Shown here: positions 35,301-42,942 of the stretch, in pieces
Numbering within the stretch: the stretch's first letter is position 1
How the letters are laid out: every line of letters begins with the position of its first letter
Origin: Symbiodinium natans
Taxonomy: Eukaryota; Sar; Dinophyceae; Suessiales; Symbiodiniaceae
Assembly: GCA_905221605.1 (NCBI GenBank)
Contig: CAJNDS010000522.1
Coordinates: forward strand, 1 to 64,000
Length of the DNA: 64,000 nucleotides
Reading direction: 5' to 3'
Notes under the pieces: generated by a model
Told to the model about the DNA's origin: nothing
Seen by the model: only the letters and a program-made list of their open reading frames with translations
Database searches by the model: none
Program-made: the position numbers and the translations under genes

Positions 35301-37728
35301 TGCTGAGGTGCCGGACTCACCCGACTGCGTGCATTGGGGGCAGCCACTTGACAAGCTTCGCACCGCCATAGACGAAAGGGCTACTTAGTTATAAGTCTAC
35401 TTATGACCTACTTAGGGGACTTAGGGGGCTTACAAGTACAGTGATAATTGGGGTTAAACGTACCCTTGAACCTCCGAGTAGGGGATCAGCTGAGCTGTGG
35501 AGGCCGCGGCCAACATCTTCAACTGCCCTCGGGTGGTGCAAGGGCGGTCGGCCTCAGCCAGGCACGACGACGTTCCGTTGAATCTCGAAGCCGAAGCCCT
35601 CTCTGAACCCGAAACTTCAGAAATCACGTCCGAAGTTTGAAAAGTCCGTCTCCCGCAATCAAAGGCGGCTACTGGAGCGAGGTGAACTTCACGTGGACCT
35701 TCTGCGACAGCACCTCTGGCGGTCTGAAAGGCTCCCCGACTGAAGGGGCTGCTTCCTTGGCCTTTGCTGGGAACATGGAACAACATGAGCTTCAGGGAAG
35801 AGGCCTTAGACTCATATGCTCTCAGAAGCTGCCCTTGGATGGCAGGTTTGCGGACCACATCCCTGTCCTCGTCAACCTGATGTTGCGCTTCGATCTCCTC
35901 GTCTCCTCGTCCGACCAGGAGTCGCCTCGCTAGCCTACAGGGTTTAGGGTTTAGGGTTTGGGGTTTAGGGTTTAGGGTTTAGGGTTTAGGGTTAGGGTTT
36001 CAGGGTAGCGAGAAGAAGAGCCAAACAGCCCATAGAGCGGGAAGCCCAAAAGACAACAGTCCGAGAAGAACCCCAAGGCCCTTAGGATAACTGGTGCGAA
36101 GGGGGCTTGAAAAAGGAGGGCCGCTCTCAACCTCGCATCTTCACTTGCCTGCTGAATTTAGCTGTGGCCTGCGGCGGCCTTGACACGCGGCGACTTTTTG
36201 TGCTTTACCGCAAAGCAATACGTCATGCCCAGATGGGTGACCTATTGCACCTGTGGGTAGGATGTCTTCGTCGTGCCTTTCCTGCTTCCGCTGAAGACTG
36301 GAGGCCAGACGATTGCCAGGATCACCCCCTCCCGCACTCCCCACGAAAGATCGCGCCAGGCTACGAGCCACCAGGGGAAGGTTCCCTGTCCTTCGACTTC
36401 CACGGCATGCTCACAAGGCAAGTGGAGAAGGGGGAGGGGGTACTAAGCATCATAGTTCTGTCGAAGCTTCACCTGGGACTGAGAGCCACTTCATGTGTGG
36501 ACAGCAAGGGTCCTTTGGCAAAGCCCAATAAAGATCTAACGATTCCAGTATGAGATTGTGAAATAGGCGCGTGCTAAGGTTGCTTCCGACGGTCTTCCCG
36601 CGCCTGATCGCCAGCGCTGCCAAGCAACCTGACTCACTCTATGCTTTCACGCTTTGCAGTCGCATGGCCTGATGTTGCCATTGAGCTGCGCAGGGAGTCC
36701 CGTTCAAATTGAAACTGCGACGCGCTGCATTGCTCGATTTCTAGTTACACCAAGGATGCCATCGTTGCGACTGACGCACTCCCAGGTCTACAAGGTTCAA
36801 TGCCACATGAAGCATGTCCCCAAGTGTCGAGCCCAAGCGCGAACAAGCATCCCGCGATGCCCTTTGAAGACTTGCCCCCCCTCCCCCCCAGCCCTAAGCA
36901 TCCTTCAGCCTGCGGACGCTGAGAGATGCTGAGGGCCCAGAGGACTCTGCGGTGTGATCAGTTGGCAGGACAGCTGCACGATCTTTCTGGGAAAGCGGCG
37001 CTTGGCCTTCGAGCTGCTTCCTCCGGGGCCTCCTGGCAAAAGCATGGCGAAACTCAAGCTCCTGAAGACACCGCTGGCAGTCCGGGATCCTGCTGCTGTG
37101 CCCTAGCCGTAGCCCCTAACCTAGCATAGTTCAACAGTTCAACCTTTGCAAGCGAAGGCAGCAGAAGGTCGATGTAGCAGTCGCAACTAATTGTTGCAAG
37201 TGTTTCAATGAGGCGACCGGAAATGATAGCGGTGAAGCGGCTGGCAGGCAGCGAGGACGGTGCTCAGTAATTTCCCAAGTCTGAGTCAGGGCCGGGAATG
37301 GCTGGGAGAAGTTGCAGTTCTTCTTCAGACATCCAGTGCCTCCAGTGTCTCCAGTGTCTCCACCCCGGCAGGAGGGAGGCGAGTCGGATGGTGATGAGCC
37401 GGGTGGCTTGCAGCTGCCACTGGACTTGGCGAAGCAAGTCATCCAACTGGTCCACGCACCATGGCTACATCAATGGGGAGTTGATGCTACCTACTCAGAA
37501 GGGCACACGCAGGCCGCAGAAGGCAGACTTCAACTTTCGAGATATGCAACCTCGCAGCATGGAGCATATGTCCCTCAGGAGAGTACCTCGGAATGGCTCC
37601 CCCACTTGTCCTTTACAGCAGGCCGGGGGCGAGTCAGCCTGTGCTACATGGCAACACAGAGAATGCGCCTCTGTGCAGGCGTGCTTTGCCCTCACTGCCA
37701 CCGCAGTGGCGCTCCGCATGTCATCGAC
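26242..37728 (+). CDS. ROCO-family GTPase (LRR-ROC-COR), multi-exon, partial
   Basis: Ras-of-complex GTPase with a COR dimerisation domain, related to LRRK and bacterial Roco proteins. Exons in order: LRR end with GN-x-x-x-x-IPHEIL (26242-26300); linker (26601-26658); LKVMFVGRGRA (28884-28921) joined to GKTSTLKSLCNE (29063-29097), which form the P-loop; an acidic insertion (about 29856-30750); QDGEHRSFKMP (30873-30931); TFDFAGQ, the G3 motif (31071-31131); EYHMLHHLFLSNK (32339-32377); GLYLVVFDLSLW (32601-32705); VGTHVDM, the G4 motif (33338-33435); FFPIDN (33798-33918); and COR pieces (35212-35307, 35845-35918). Phases match over the first four exons and again across 30873-32705. Introns begin with GC, GA or GT. 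An intact PARP-like gene lies in the intron 26659-28883. LRR exons upstream and anything after 37728 were not resolved. Confidence 0.85.
26325..26375 (+). repeat. TTTAGGG/TTTGGGG array
   Basis: G-rich heptamers just after the LRR-end exon. Confidence 0.9.
26530..26592 (+). repeat. CCCTAAA-type degenerate array before an acceptor
   Basis: CCCTAGACCCTAAACCCGAAA and ACCCTCAACCC units ending 8 bp before the acceptor of the linker exon at 26601. Confidence 0.85.
26601..26658 (+). CDS. ROCO exon: LRR-to-ROC linker
   Basis: Reads DRAQRKFREALAKGKAKP and ends CCCAG before a GA donor (GAGAGG). Two leftover bases join the G that opens the exon at 28884, giving RTLKVMFVG in frame across the nested PARP-like gene. 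Confidence 0.7.
26931..28622 (+). CDS. PARP-like ADP-ribosyltransferase gene, copy 1, nested in a ROCO intron
   Basis: Predicted ADP-ribosyl transferase. Exon 1 (26931-27090) starts MPIAMDLGLDGFGLEE; exon 2 (27210-28622) follows the acceptor CCCTCGCAG. The middle has an acidic Glu/Leu coiled-coil-like run (EEMEELEELEEW) and a Ser/Gly-rich stretch. The C-terminal third has LHGT (28041-28052), GIYTAY (28164-28181) and FYKEELVAPLF, which line up with the His, Tyr and late strand of PARP catalytic domains; the catalytic glutamate is not certain. An Arg-rich tail (AFLARRAARKRQ) ends the protein. Compared with copy 2, exon 1 has one extra C in GCCCTT near 27075, which makes a premature TGA at 27087; without it exon 1 would join exon 2 in phase. 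This may be a real break or an assembly error. The gene lies wholly inside the ROCO intron 26659-28883. Confidence 0.75.
28884..28921 (+). CDS. ROCO exon: beta-1 strand and first half of the P-loop
   Basis: Acceptor GCCGCAG, reads TLKVMFVGRGRA plus one base. GC donor (GCTGGG). Joined to 29063 it gives GRGRAGKTS, a complete Walker A motif. Confidence 0.85.
29063..29097 (+). CDS. ROCO exon: second half of the P-loop
   Basis: Acceptor ATGTGCAG. Completes Gly, then KTSTLKSLCNE, and ends at GAG before a GC donor (GCGATC). At 35 bp it is one of the smallest exons here. Confidence 0.85.
29526..29600 (+). repeat. G-rich low-complexity tract
   Basis: GGGGGGTGGGGG runs inside a ROCO intron. Confidence 0.9.
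29856..29948 (+). CDS. Candidate ROCO exon in the switch-I region
   Basis: Acceptor TTTGCAG. One frame reads RFPTSDFDSVVARHVAAALR then DNSPEERPPTP; it would need one extra base against the phase of the exon ending at 29097, so a small exon is missing or the frame is wrong. No STxG motif is visible. Confidence 0.4.
30242..30297 (+). CDS. Candidate ROCO exon, acidic insertion
   Basis: Acceptor CTGGCAG, reads DAEPDTEAEGTELHHDQP plus one base, GT donor. Phase fits the exon at 30479. Confidence 0.45.
30366..30425 (+). repeat. CCCTAAA/CCCTAGA array
   Basis: Lies between two candidate ROCO exons, in C-rich orientation ahead of the downstream one. Confidence 0.9.
30479..30534 (+). CDS. Candidate ROCO exon, acidic insertion
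   Basis: Acceptor GGTGCAG, reads PGDDAGKDAAETRRLELRAKP with a leftover base and a GT donor. A TTTAGGG cluster follows at 30555-30595. Confidence 0.45.
30555..30595 (+). repeat. TTTAGGG array after an exon
   Basis: Four to five G-rich heptamers following the candidate ROCO exon at 30479. Confidence 0.85.
30688..30750 (+). CDS. Candidate ROCO exon
   Basis: Acceptor CTTGCAG; the phase fits 30534. Reads RRFFLDASEVEAQTSPHDPS. Its 3' end lies before a TAG at about 30760. Confidence 0.35.
30771..30856 (+). repeat. CCCTAAA array
   Basis: About 12 perfect heptamers ending 15 bp before an acceptor (GTGCCCAG). Confidence 0.95.
30873..30931 (+). CDS. ROCO exon before the G3 motif
   Basis: Reads QDGEHRSFKMPVDLVIKHM plus two bases, with a GT donor. 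The two bases and the first base of the next exon make Arg, so the phase is right. Confidence 0.6.
31071..31131 (+). CDS. ROCO exon with G3 motif DFAGQ
   Basis: Acceptor GAAACAG. Reads SDDGADDDAITLQTFDFAGQ and ends CAG before a GA donor (GAGGCC). Joined to 32339 it reads DFAGQEYHMLHHLFL, the classic ROC G3 sequence. Confidence 0.85.
31384..31790. repeat. Cluster of GAAGATTCCC / GGGAATCTTC foldback repeats
   Basis: At least four short segments with TTGAAGATTCCC and its complement GGGAATCTTCAA, each able to form a local hairpin (near 31404, 31521, 31626 and 31729). AT-rich spacers. They lie in the intron after the DFAGQ exon. Confidence 0.6.
32042..32094 (+). repeat. G-rich low-complexity tract
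   Basis: Runs of G broken by T or A, followed at 32133-32152 by (CA)n. Confidence 0.9.
32252..32335 (+). repeat. CCCTAAA array abutting an acceptor
   Basis: The last heptamer runs directly into CCCTACAG, so the array itself supplies the acceptor context of the exon at 32339. Confidence 0.95.
32339..32377 (+). CDS. ROCO exon: EYHMLHHLFLSNK
   Basis: 39 bp, phase 0 at both ends; AG-GA before it and a GC donor (GCAAGG) after it. Matches the ROC segment after the G3 motif. Confidence 0.85.
32443..32536 (+). repeat. CCCTAAA array
   Basis: About 13 heptamers in the intron before the exon at 32601. Confidence 0.95.
32601..32705 (+). CDS. ROCO exon: GLYLVVFDLS
   Basis: Acceptor CCTCAAG. Reads GLYLVVFDLSLWTDEPRTYR and on to a canonical GTAAGT donor, phase 0. 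Corresponds to the beta strand after switch II (alyLvVydlS in LRRK proteins). Confidence 0.85.
32720..33337. other. ROCO intron(s), exon uncertain
   Basis: One frame at about 33215-33270 reads AWFWQLGSIQPQVKMP, which resembles the Wl-x-x-I segment before the G4 motif, but the splice borders cannot be fixed. Confidence 0.35.
33338..33435 (+). CDS. ROCO exon with G4-type VGTHVDM
   Basis: Acceptor TACCAAG. Reads VGTHVDMLGPHKTAILGKVD then ARIHELLLG, the ROC vGTHlD motif and following helix. The donor is approximate. Confidence 0.8.
33507..33557 (+). repeat. CCCTAAA array before an acceptor-like site
   Basis: Heptamers directly ahead of AACCCTAAG and the candidate exon at 33560. Confidence 0.95.
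33560..33623 (+). CDS. Candidate ROCO exon
   Basis: Reads LERNQALNEQLVDARLDEG after the acceptor-like CCCTAAG. Placed where ROC proteins have a helix before the last strand. Confidence 0.4.
33798..33918 (+). CDS. ROCO exon: end of ROC
   Basis: Acceptor GTGCGCAG. Reads VNTAEELCFFPIDNRRRARQ then SVESLRAKIDETAAEALLE, matching the last ROC strand and helix. GT donor at 33919. The next exon may start at 33985 (VQLGIDVLQLRRYAQQ). Confidence 0.7.
34376..34396 (+). repeat. Short TTTAGGG cluster
   Basis: Two to three G-rich heptamers in a ROCO intron. Confidence 0.6.
34713..34796 (+). repeat. CCCTAAA array before an exon-like island
   Basis: About 12 heptamers ending 19 bp before TTGTTGCAG at 34815. 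The following stretch (about 34816-34918) has one coding-like frame (PPKPVHVLPFSQVSRLG), and a TTTAGGG array starts after it. Confidence 0.9.
34921..34970 (+). repeat. TTTAGGG array
   Basis: G-rich heptamers following the exon-like stretch that ends near 34918. Confidence 0.95.
35212..35307 (+). CDS. ROCO exon: COR domain, first piece
   Basis: Acceptor CATGTGCAG. Reads MKPGSIIFFDEEKLRDCVVL then DPYWLAE, the COR sequence usually seen as G-x-l-x-x-F-d-x-x-x-L-x-d-x-v-x-LdPqWL. Probable GT donor at 35308. Confidence 0.75.
35381..35481. mobile_element. MITE-like family A element, left end deleted
   Basis: Interior and right end match the elements at 5949 and 18510 (CTACTTATGACCTACTTAGG; TGAACCTCCGAGTAG). 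The left inverted repeat has lost its GGAGGTTCATGG core. It sits in the intron between the two COR exons. Confidence 0.75.
35845..35918 (+). CDS. ROCO exon: COR domain, second piece
   Basis: Acceptor ATGGCAG. Reads FADHIPVLVNLMLRFDLLVS then SSDQ, the COR l-x-x-LM-x-x-FdL motif. Ends CAG before a GA donor; TTTAGGG repeats follow. Confidence 0.7.
35937..36000 (+). repeat. TTTAGGG array after a COR exon
   Basis: Eight G-rich heptamers starting 19 bp after the donor. Confidence 0.95.
36001..37678. other. Probable ROCO introns, exons not resolved
   Basis: A stretch near 36361-36417 reads GYEPPGEGSLSFDFHGMLT and ends before a GC donor (GCAAGT); it may be a COR exon. The rest shows no motif. Confidence 0.3.
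37679..37728 (+). CDS. Exon-like island with CPHC motif
   Basis: Acceptor TCTGTGCAG, reads VLCPHCHRSGAPHVID, and ends before the strong donor GTGAGT. The paired cysteines suggest a small zinc site. It may be the downstream part of the ROCO gene; that link is inferred from position only. Confidence 0.4.
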
Positions 37729-39200
37729 GTGAGTGAGCTTTCCGAAGTCCCCTGTTCCAAGTTTCGAATTACTATACCTGCTGTGGATACTTAAAGAGCT
37801 CGACAGGTGTTTGGGTTCTCGTGCCGGTCAGAAGATACTGTTGCCGGACAGGGTATGTCTTAGGTCTCCAGAGCGAGCCTTGCTTTTGTCAACCTGAGGT
37901 CGTCATCTGCAGCCGGAGCCACGAGCCTGTGACCCTGGCAAAGGCAACAACAACAGCTGCACGATGTCAGACTGGTCACGCCTGGCAAAGCTGGATGCAG
38001 ACTGTATCGTACTGTTGCAGGCTGGCTGGGCGTTCCGCTGGCGACAAGAGGCGCGCTGCTTGTCTCCTCAGTTAGAAGCTTCAAGCTAGAGGGCCCAACA
38101 CGCTGGCGGGAGGTGCTGACCTCGGGTGGTGCCTCGAGGAAGTCCAGCGATGTCACCCTGGAAGCAGAGGCGTCTTGGTAGACCCTTTGGGAGTTCAAAG
38201 TTGCTGTCTCATAGCTTGGAAGCAAAGCTTGACGCGGTGCCTTTTGGCTTGTCTGGTTATGTCTGCATAGGGCATTGTGGGAGATGCAACGGGCTAAAGG
38301 CAAGTCTAAAACAGGGCTGAAGCTTGCGCCCACTGCGAAGCAATTGGTCATCTCAGGATCTGGTGCCACCCATGGAGCCTTGCGCGGCATTGGGATAGAC
38401 TCGGATAGACGTGGCAAGGGTTTTCTGGTGCTTGAGCTTGAACGGAGCATGTACTAAGCCCCGTTCCGTGACAAGAGAGGAGTGCTCCATGTGTCGAAAG
38501 GACGTGCAGGAGCCGCCACGCGAGCCTGAGCCACCGGCGAAGCTGACGCGGCCACCCTCACTGCCTGGTGTGGAACGGCGGACGGTGCACGGGGCCTCGC
38601 AGGGGGCAAGGGTGGGAGAGCAACGATGCCAGCCGCCCCAAACCCCGAACTAAACTCTTCGGAAGAGACCCCAAGGCCCCGCTTAACACTCCAAACCTTA
38701 TAAGCATCCTCAAAAACTTTCCGATGTCTCGGGAGGTGCCCATCCCCACGGCCATCGATACCTCCTCTTCGCCACTTCCTGGTTCAAGCTCGCCTTTTGC
38801 CGGTGAGGCACCTTGCTTATGGGTTCTAGAGTGTAGTAGCGGTAGTATAGGCTTGAGCAGATTGCGCATAAGGCTTCTCTCTGGCGAGAGAAGTCTACTG
38901 AGAGGATCGGATCTTTCGACTTTGCCCACCCGTCCCCACACTTAGCTTTTGCGAAGGAGACACCTGCTTCGCCGAGCATGGCAGCTCCAGATCAGGCACG
39001 GGCCAACAGAGACATGCTCCTTCTGCGTAACTAAAAAGACAGCTTGAATGCTCCCCTACCGTCCCCCCCTCCCCCTCCCCAAATCCCCGATACAAACGTA
39101 CCCCAAAACACTCAAGCCCTGAAACCCACAACTACCCAGGAACCACTCCCCCAATCCCCTAAAACGGACCCCAAAGCCCTTAAACCCTCAAACCCCACAG
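37729..39200. other. No gene recognised
   Basis: Open frames on both strands without motifs. C-rich degenerate CCCTAAA-type sequence (about 39085-39195) leads up to the CHAT exon at 39201. Confidence 0.35.
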
Positions 39201-39280
39201 GTCGGCCTGCTCTACTTCCTGTACGCCTCACCGCTGACCGTGGACACCCTGGATGTCCGTGCGGAGCTCCAACTTCTGAG
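39201..39280 (+). CDS. CHAT exon 1 candidate
   Basis: CCCTCAAACCCCACAG acceptor with C-rich repeats before it. Reads VGLLYFLYASPLTVDTLDVR then AELQLL, ending CTGAG before a GC donor. GTTTAGGG repeats follow at 39310. Confidence 0.6.
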
Positions 39281-41513
39281 GCATTCATAACCCCCCCTCC
39301 CCCAGCAAAAGTTTAGGGTTAGGGTTTCGGGTGACATGTGGTCAAGAGTAGCACCAGAAGAGTTTGGGTGATAATCTGCTCGAGATTCTGGAGCCCTGGT
39401 TCTCTAGGGAAAGCGAAGATGGGAAAGGAAGTTCCCATAAGGTCCCCCGAATTTTTTAGAGAGCCAAAAGATTCCTTGATGAAGGAACAGACCTTCAACC
39501 AGATAAGGGCCCTTAGTGTGATTTAAGGTATATTCCTGAATTGAGGGGTGCTGGGCGTTTTGGGGTTCGGGCCTTCGCGAGCGTCCCCCAGCCTGAGCCA
39601 AACCCGCAGGGAGGCGCTGCGCCCTGGGCCGACCGCAGGAGGCCCAAAGAGACGGTGTGAACATCATTGGACATCACATGTTTTATTTTGAATTCAAATT
39701 TTAATGTGATTATTTTGAATTCAAATTTTAAAGGGGTTTTAGTGGGTTGTTTGGGGGGGGGGGGTTCAGGGCACTATCTCAGTGGAGTTTGGCCGTGAAG
39801 TCGCTGTCCTTGTAGGCGCTGTAAGCCCCCCTGGAGGTGAGCCGAACGACTTCAAGGCACCCGCCTGCAGCATCTTGTAGCGTTCCTAGGTCGGTGCCCT
39901 GACGTTGGGGAAGTCTTGGGATGTCGCTGTTCCCAAAGCATGGGCTTTGAGAGACGTGCCCTGAAGAAGTGCCAGCAGTCACCTGCAGCAAGACTGGCTT
40001 CAGGCATCGCTGCTTCGTAATCAAAGCCGCCTTTGTGCTGCTTAGTGCATCTTGGCGCATTTTCGTGCCGCTCATGCCCATCGCCATGGATCTGGGCCTG
40101 GACGGCTTCGGCCTGGAGGAGGACATCCCATTGCGCGGCTGGTCGATGAAGCGCGGACACCGCAAGCGAGTGGAGGCCGCCAGCTGCCGCAAAGCCAAGA
40201 AGACCGGCAAGGCCAGCGAGCAGTACGAGGCTCTGCAAGCAGCCTATGTAAGTATAGTACTGATTCATGACTATAAGCGGTTAGAAGATGTGGTGACGTG
40301 CCGGTAGTGGGACTTGGTTGGGGTTGCCTTCTCTTGCAAAGAATTGCATCTTTAGTCAGCACTGGCAGTGCAAGCTGCGCTCTCACTCTCCGTCGCTCCG
40401 TCACAGGTGGGACTGGGGCGCTCCGTCGCCAAGCGCAGTGTCCATTCCGGAGTCCGTCACTGGTGGGGGGACCCGGAGTTCCATGGCAAGTACGGAGGCG
40501 ATTATCTGCCGCAGACCCGCCGGAACAACTTGAGGCGGCAGATGCACCAGGCAGTTAACGAGATCGCTGAGTTCGAGGAAGACTGCCTGCTGCATTCCTT
40601 CGAGGACGTGGAGGAAGAGATGGAAGAGATGGAAGAGATGGAAGAGTTGGAAGAGTTGGAAGAGCTGGAAGAGTGGGCGGCGAAGTGGGAGGATCTGGAG
40701 GTGGCGTCCGTGTGCACGTCCACTACGGCGGGCGGCTCCGAGTCTGCCTCCGGCTTCGCCGACTTCGCCGACTTCGCGATGTCATCGGCCGCCTCCAGCC
40801 CGTCGCGCTCCAGCGCGGCCGAGGCAACCTCACTTTCGCCGTGGCTCGCGGCCCTCCGGCGGGCGGAGCTCCGGGCCCAGGAGTATGCAGCCATGCAGAT
40901 TGCGGTGCAGCTTGAAAGGGAAGTTGGACCGAGACGGCGCAAGCCAGTGCCTAAGAAGAAGAGCGAGATCGAGCGCTGGCAGACGAGTTGAGCAGAATGT
41001 ACCAAGTGAGGCTCTGCCATGATCAGGCCGATCTTGCCAGCCCTCTGACTCCTTTCGAGAAGCTTCGCTGGCAGTTTCTGAAGGACCACGCGCATGCCAT
41101 CTGCCACCCACTCTCTGGCTGCTACCTCGGCACGGGCAGGCGGTGGCAGTTGAAGCCGACACCTCTCGCTCCCGACGTGCAGGACCCGGAGAGGGATGCC
41201 ACGCTTGGCTTCGCAGTCATTGTAGTGAAGCGGAGCGAGCGCTCACGAAAGAGAGAGAGCGAGAGAGACAGAGACCGTCACAAGAAGCTGCTCCCCAATC
41301 CTGTCTTCCGACGAGGAAAAGTGGGGCGGGCGAAGAAGCACGGGGTGTTCGCCCCCTAGTCCTACGAAAGAAATAAATGCAGAAAGAAAGAACGAAAGAA
41401 AGAAAGAAATCGTGACAGTGGCAGGGACGATCGTCACCAAGGTTGAAGGGGCCAAGAAGGGGAGGAAGGACCAAGGGATCGGCAACACACGCACACACAC
41501 ACACAACACACAC

Positions 41514-41550
<37 letters not shown>

Positions 41551-41557
41551 CACACAC

Positions 41558-41592
<35 letters not shown>

Positions 41593-42005
41593 CACACACA
41601 ACACACACAACACACACAACACACACAACACACACAACACACACAACACACACAACACACACAACACACACAACACACACACACACACAACACACACAAC
41701 ACACACAACACACACAACACACACAACACAAACAACACACACAACACACACAACACACACAACACACACAACACACACAACACACACAACACACACAACA
41801 CACACAACACACACAACACACACAACACACACAACACACACAACACACACAACACACACAACCCACACAACACACACAACACACACAACACACACAACAC
41901 ACACAACACACACAACACACACAACACACACAACACACACAACACACAACACACAACACACAACACACAACACACAACACACAACACACAACACACAACA
42001 CACAC

Positions 42006-42037
<32 letters not shown>

Positions 42038-42909
42038 ACAACACACACCACACACACACACAACACACACAACACACACAACACACACAACACACACACA
42101 CACACAAAACACACACAACACACACAACACACACAAACACACACAACACACACAACACACACAACACACACACACAACACACACACACAACACACACACA
42201 CAACACACAAAACACACACAACACACACACAACACACACAACACACACAACACACACAACACACACACAACACACACAACACACACAACACACACAACAC
42301 ACACAACACACACAACCCACACAACACACACAACACACACAACACACACAACACACACAACACACACAACACACACAACACACACAACACACACAACACA
42401 CACAACACACACAACACACACAACACACACAACACACACAACACACACAACACACACAACACACACACACAAAACACAACACACACAAAACACAACACAC
42501 ACAAACACAACACACAACACACAACACAACACACAACACAACACACAACACAACACACAACACAACACACAACACAACACACAACACAACACACAACACA
42601 ACACACAACCCAACACAAACCCACAAACACACACCCACCAACACACAAAACAACACACCACACCACNNNNNNNNNNNNNNNNNNNNNNNNNNNNNNNNNN
42701 NNNNNNNNNNNNNNNNNNNNNNNNNNNNNNNNNNNNNNNNNNNNNNNNNNNNNNNNNNNNNNNNNNACACCACACACACACGCACACACACACACACACA
42801 ACTCACACACACACACAACTCACACCACACACACACACACACACACAACTCACACACACACACACAACTCACACACACACACACACACAACTCACACACA
42901 CACACACAA

Positions 42910-42942
<33 letters not shown>

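Noticed and set aside
35454-35858. Minus-strand 134-codon open frame
   Set aside because: It overlaps the right end of a MITE and the approach to a COR exon on the + strand and has no recognisable domain.
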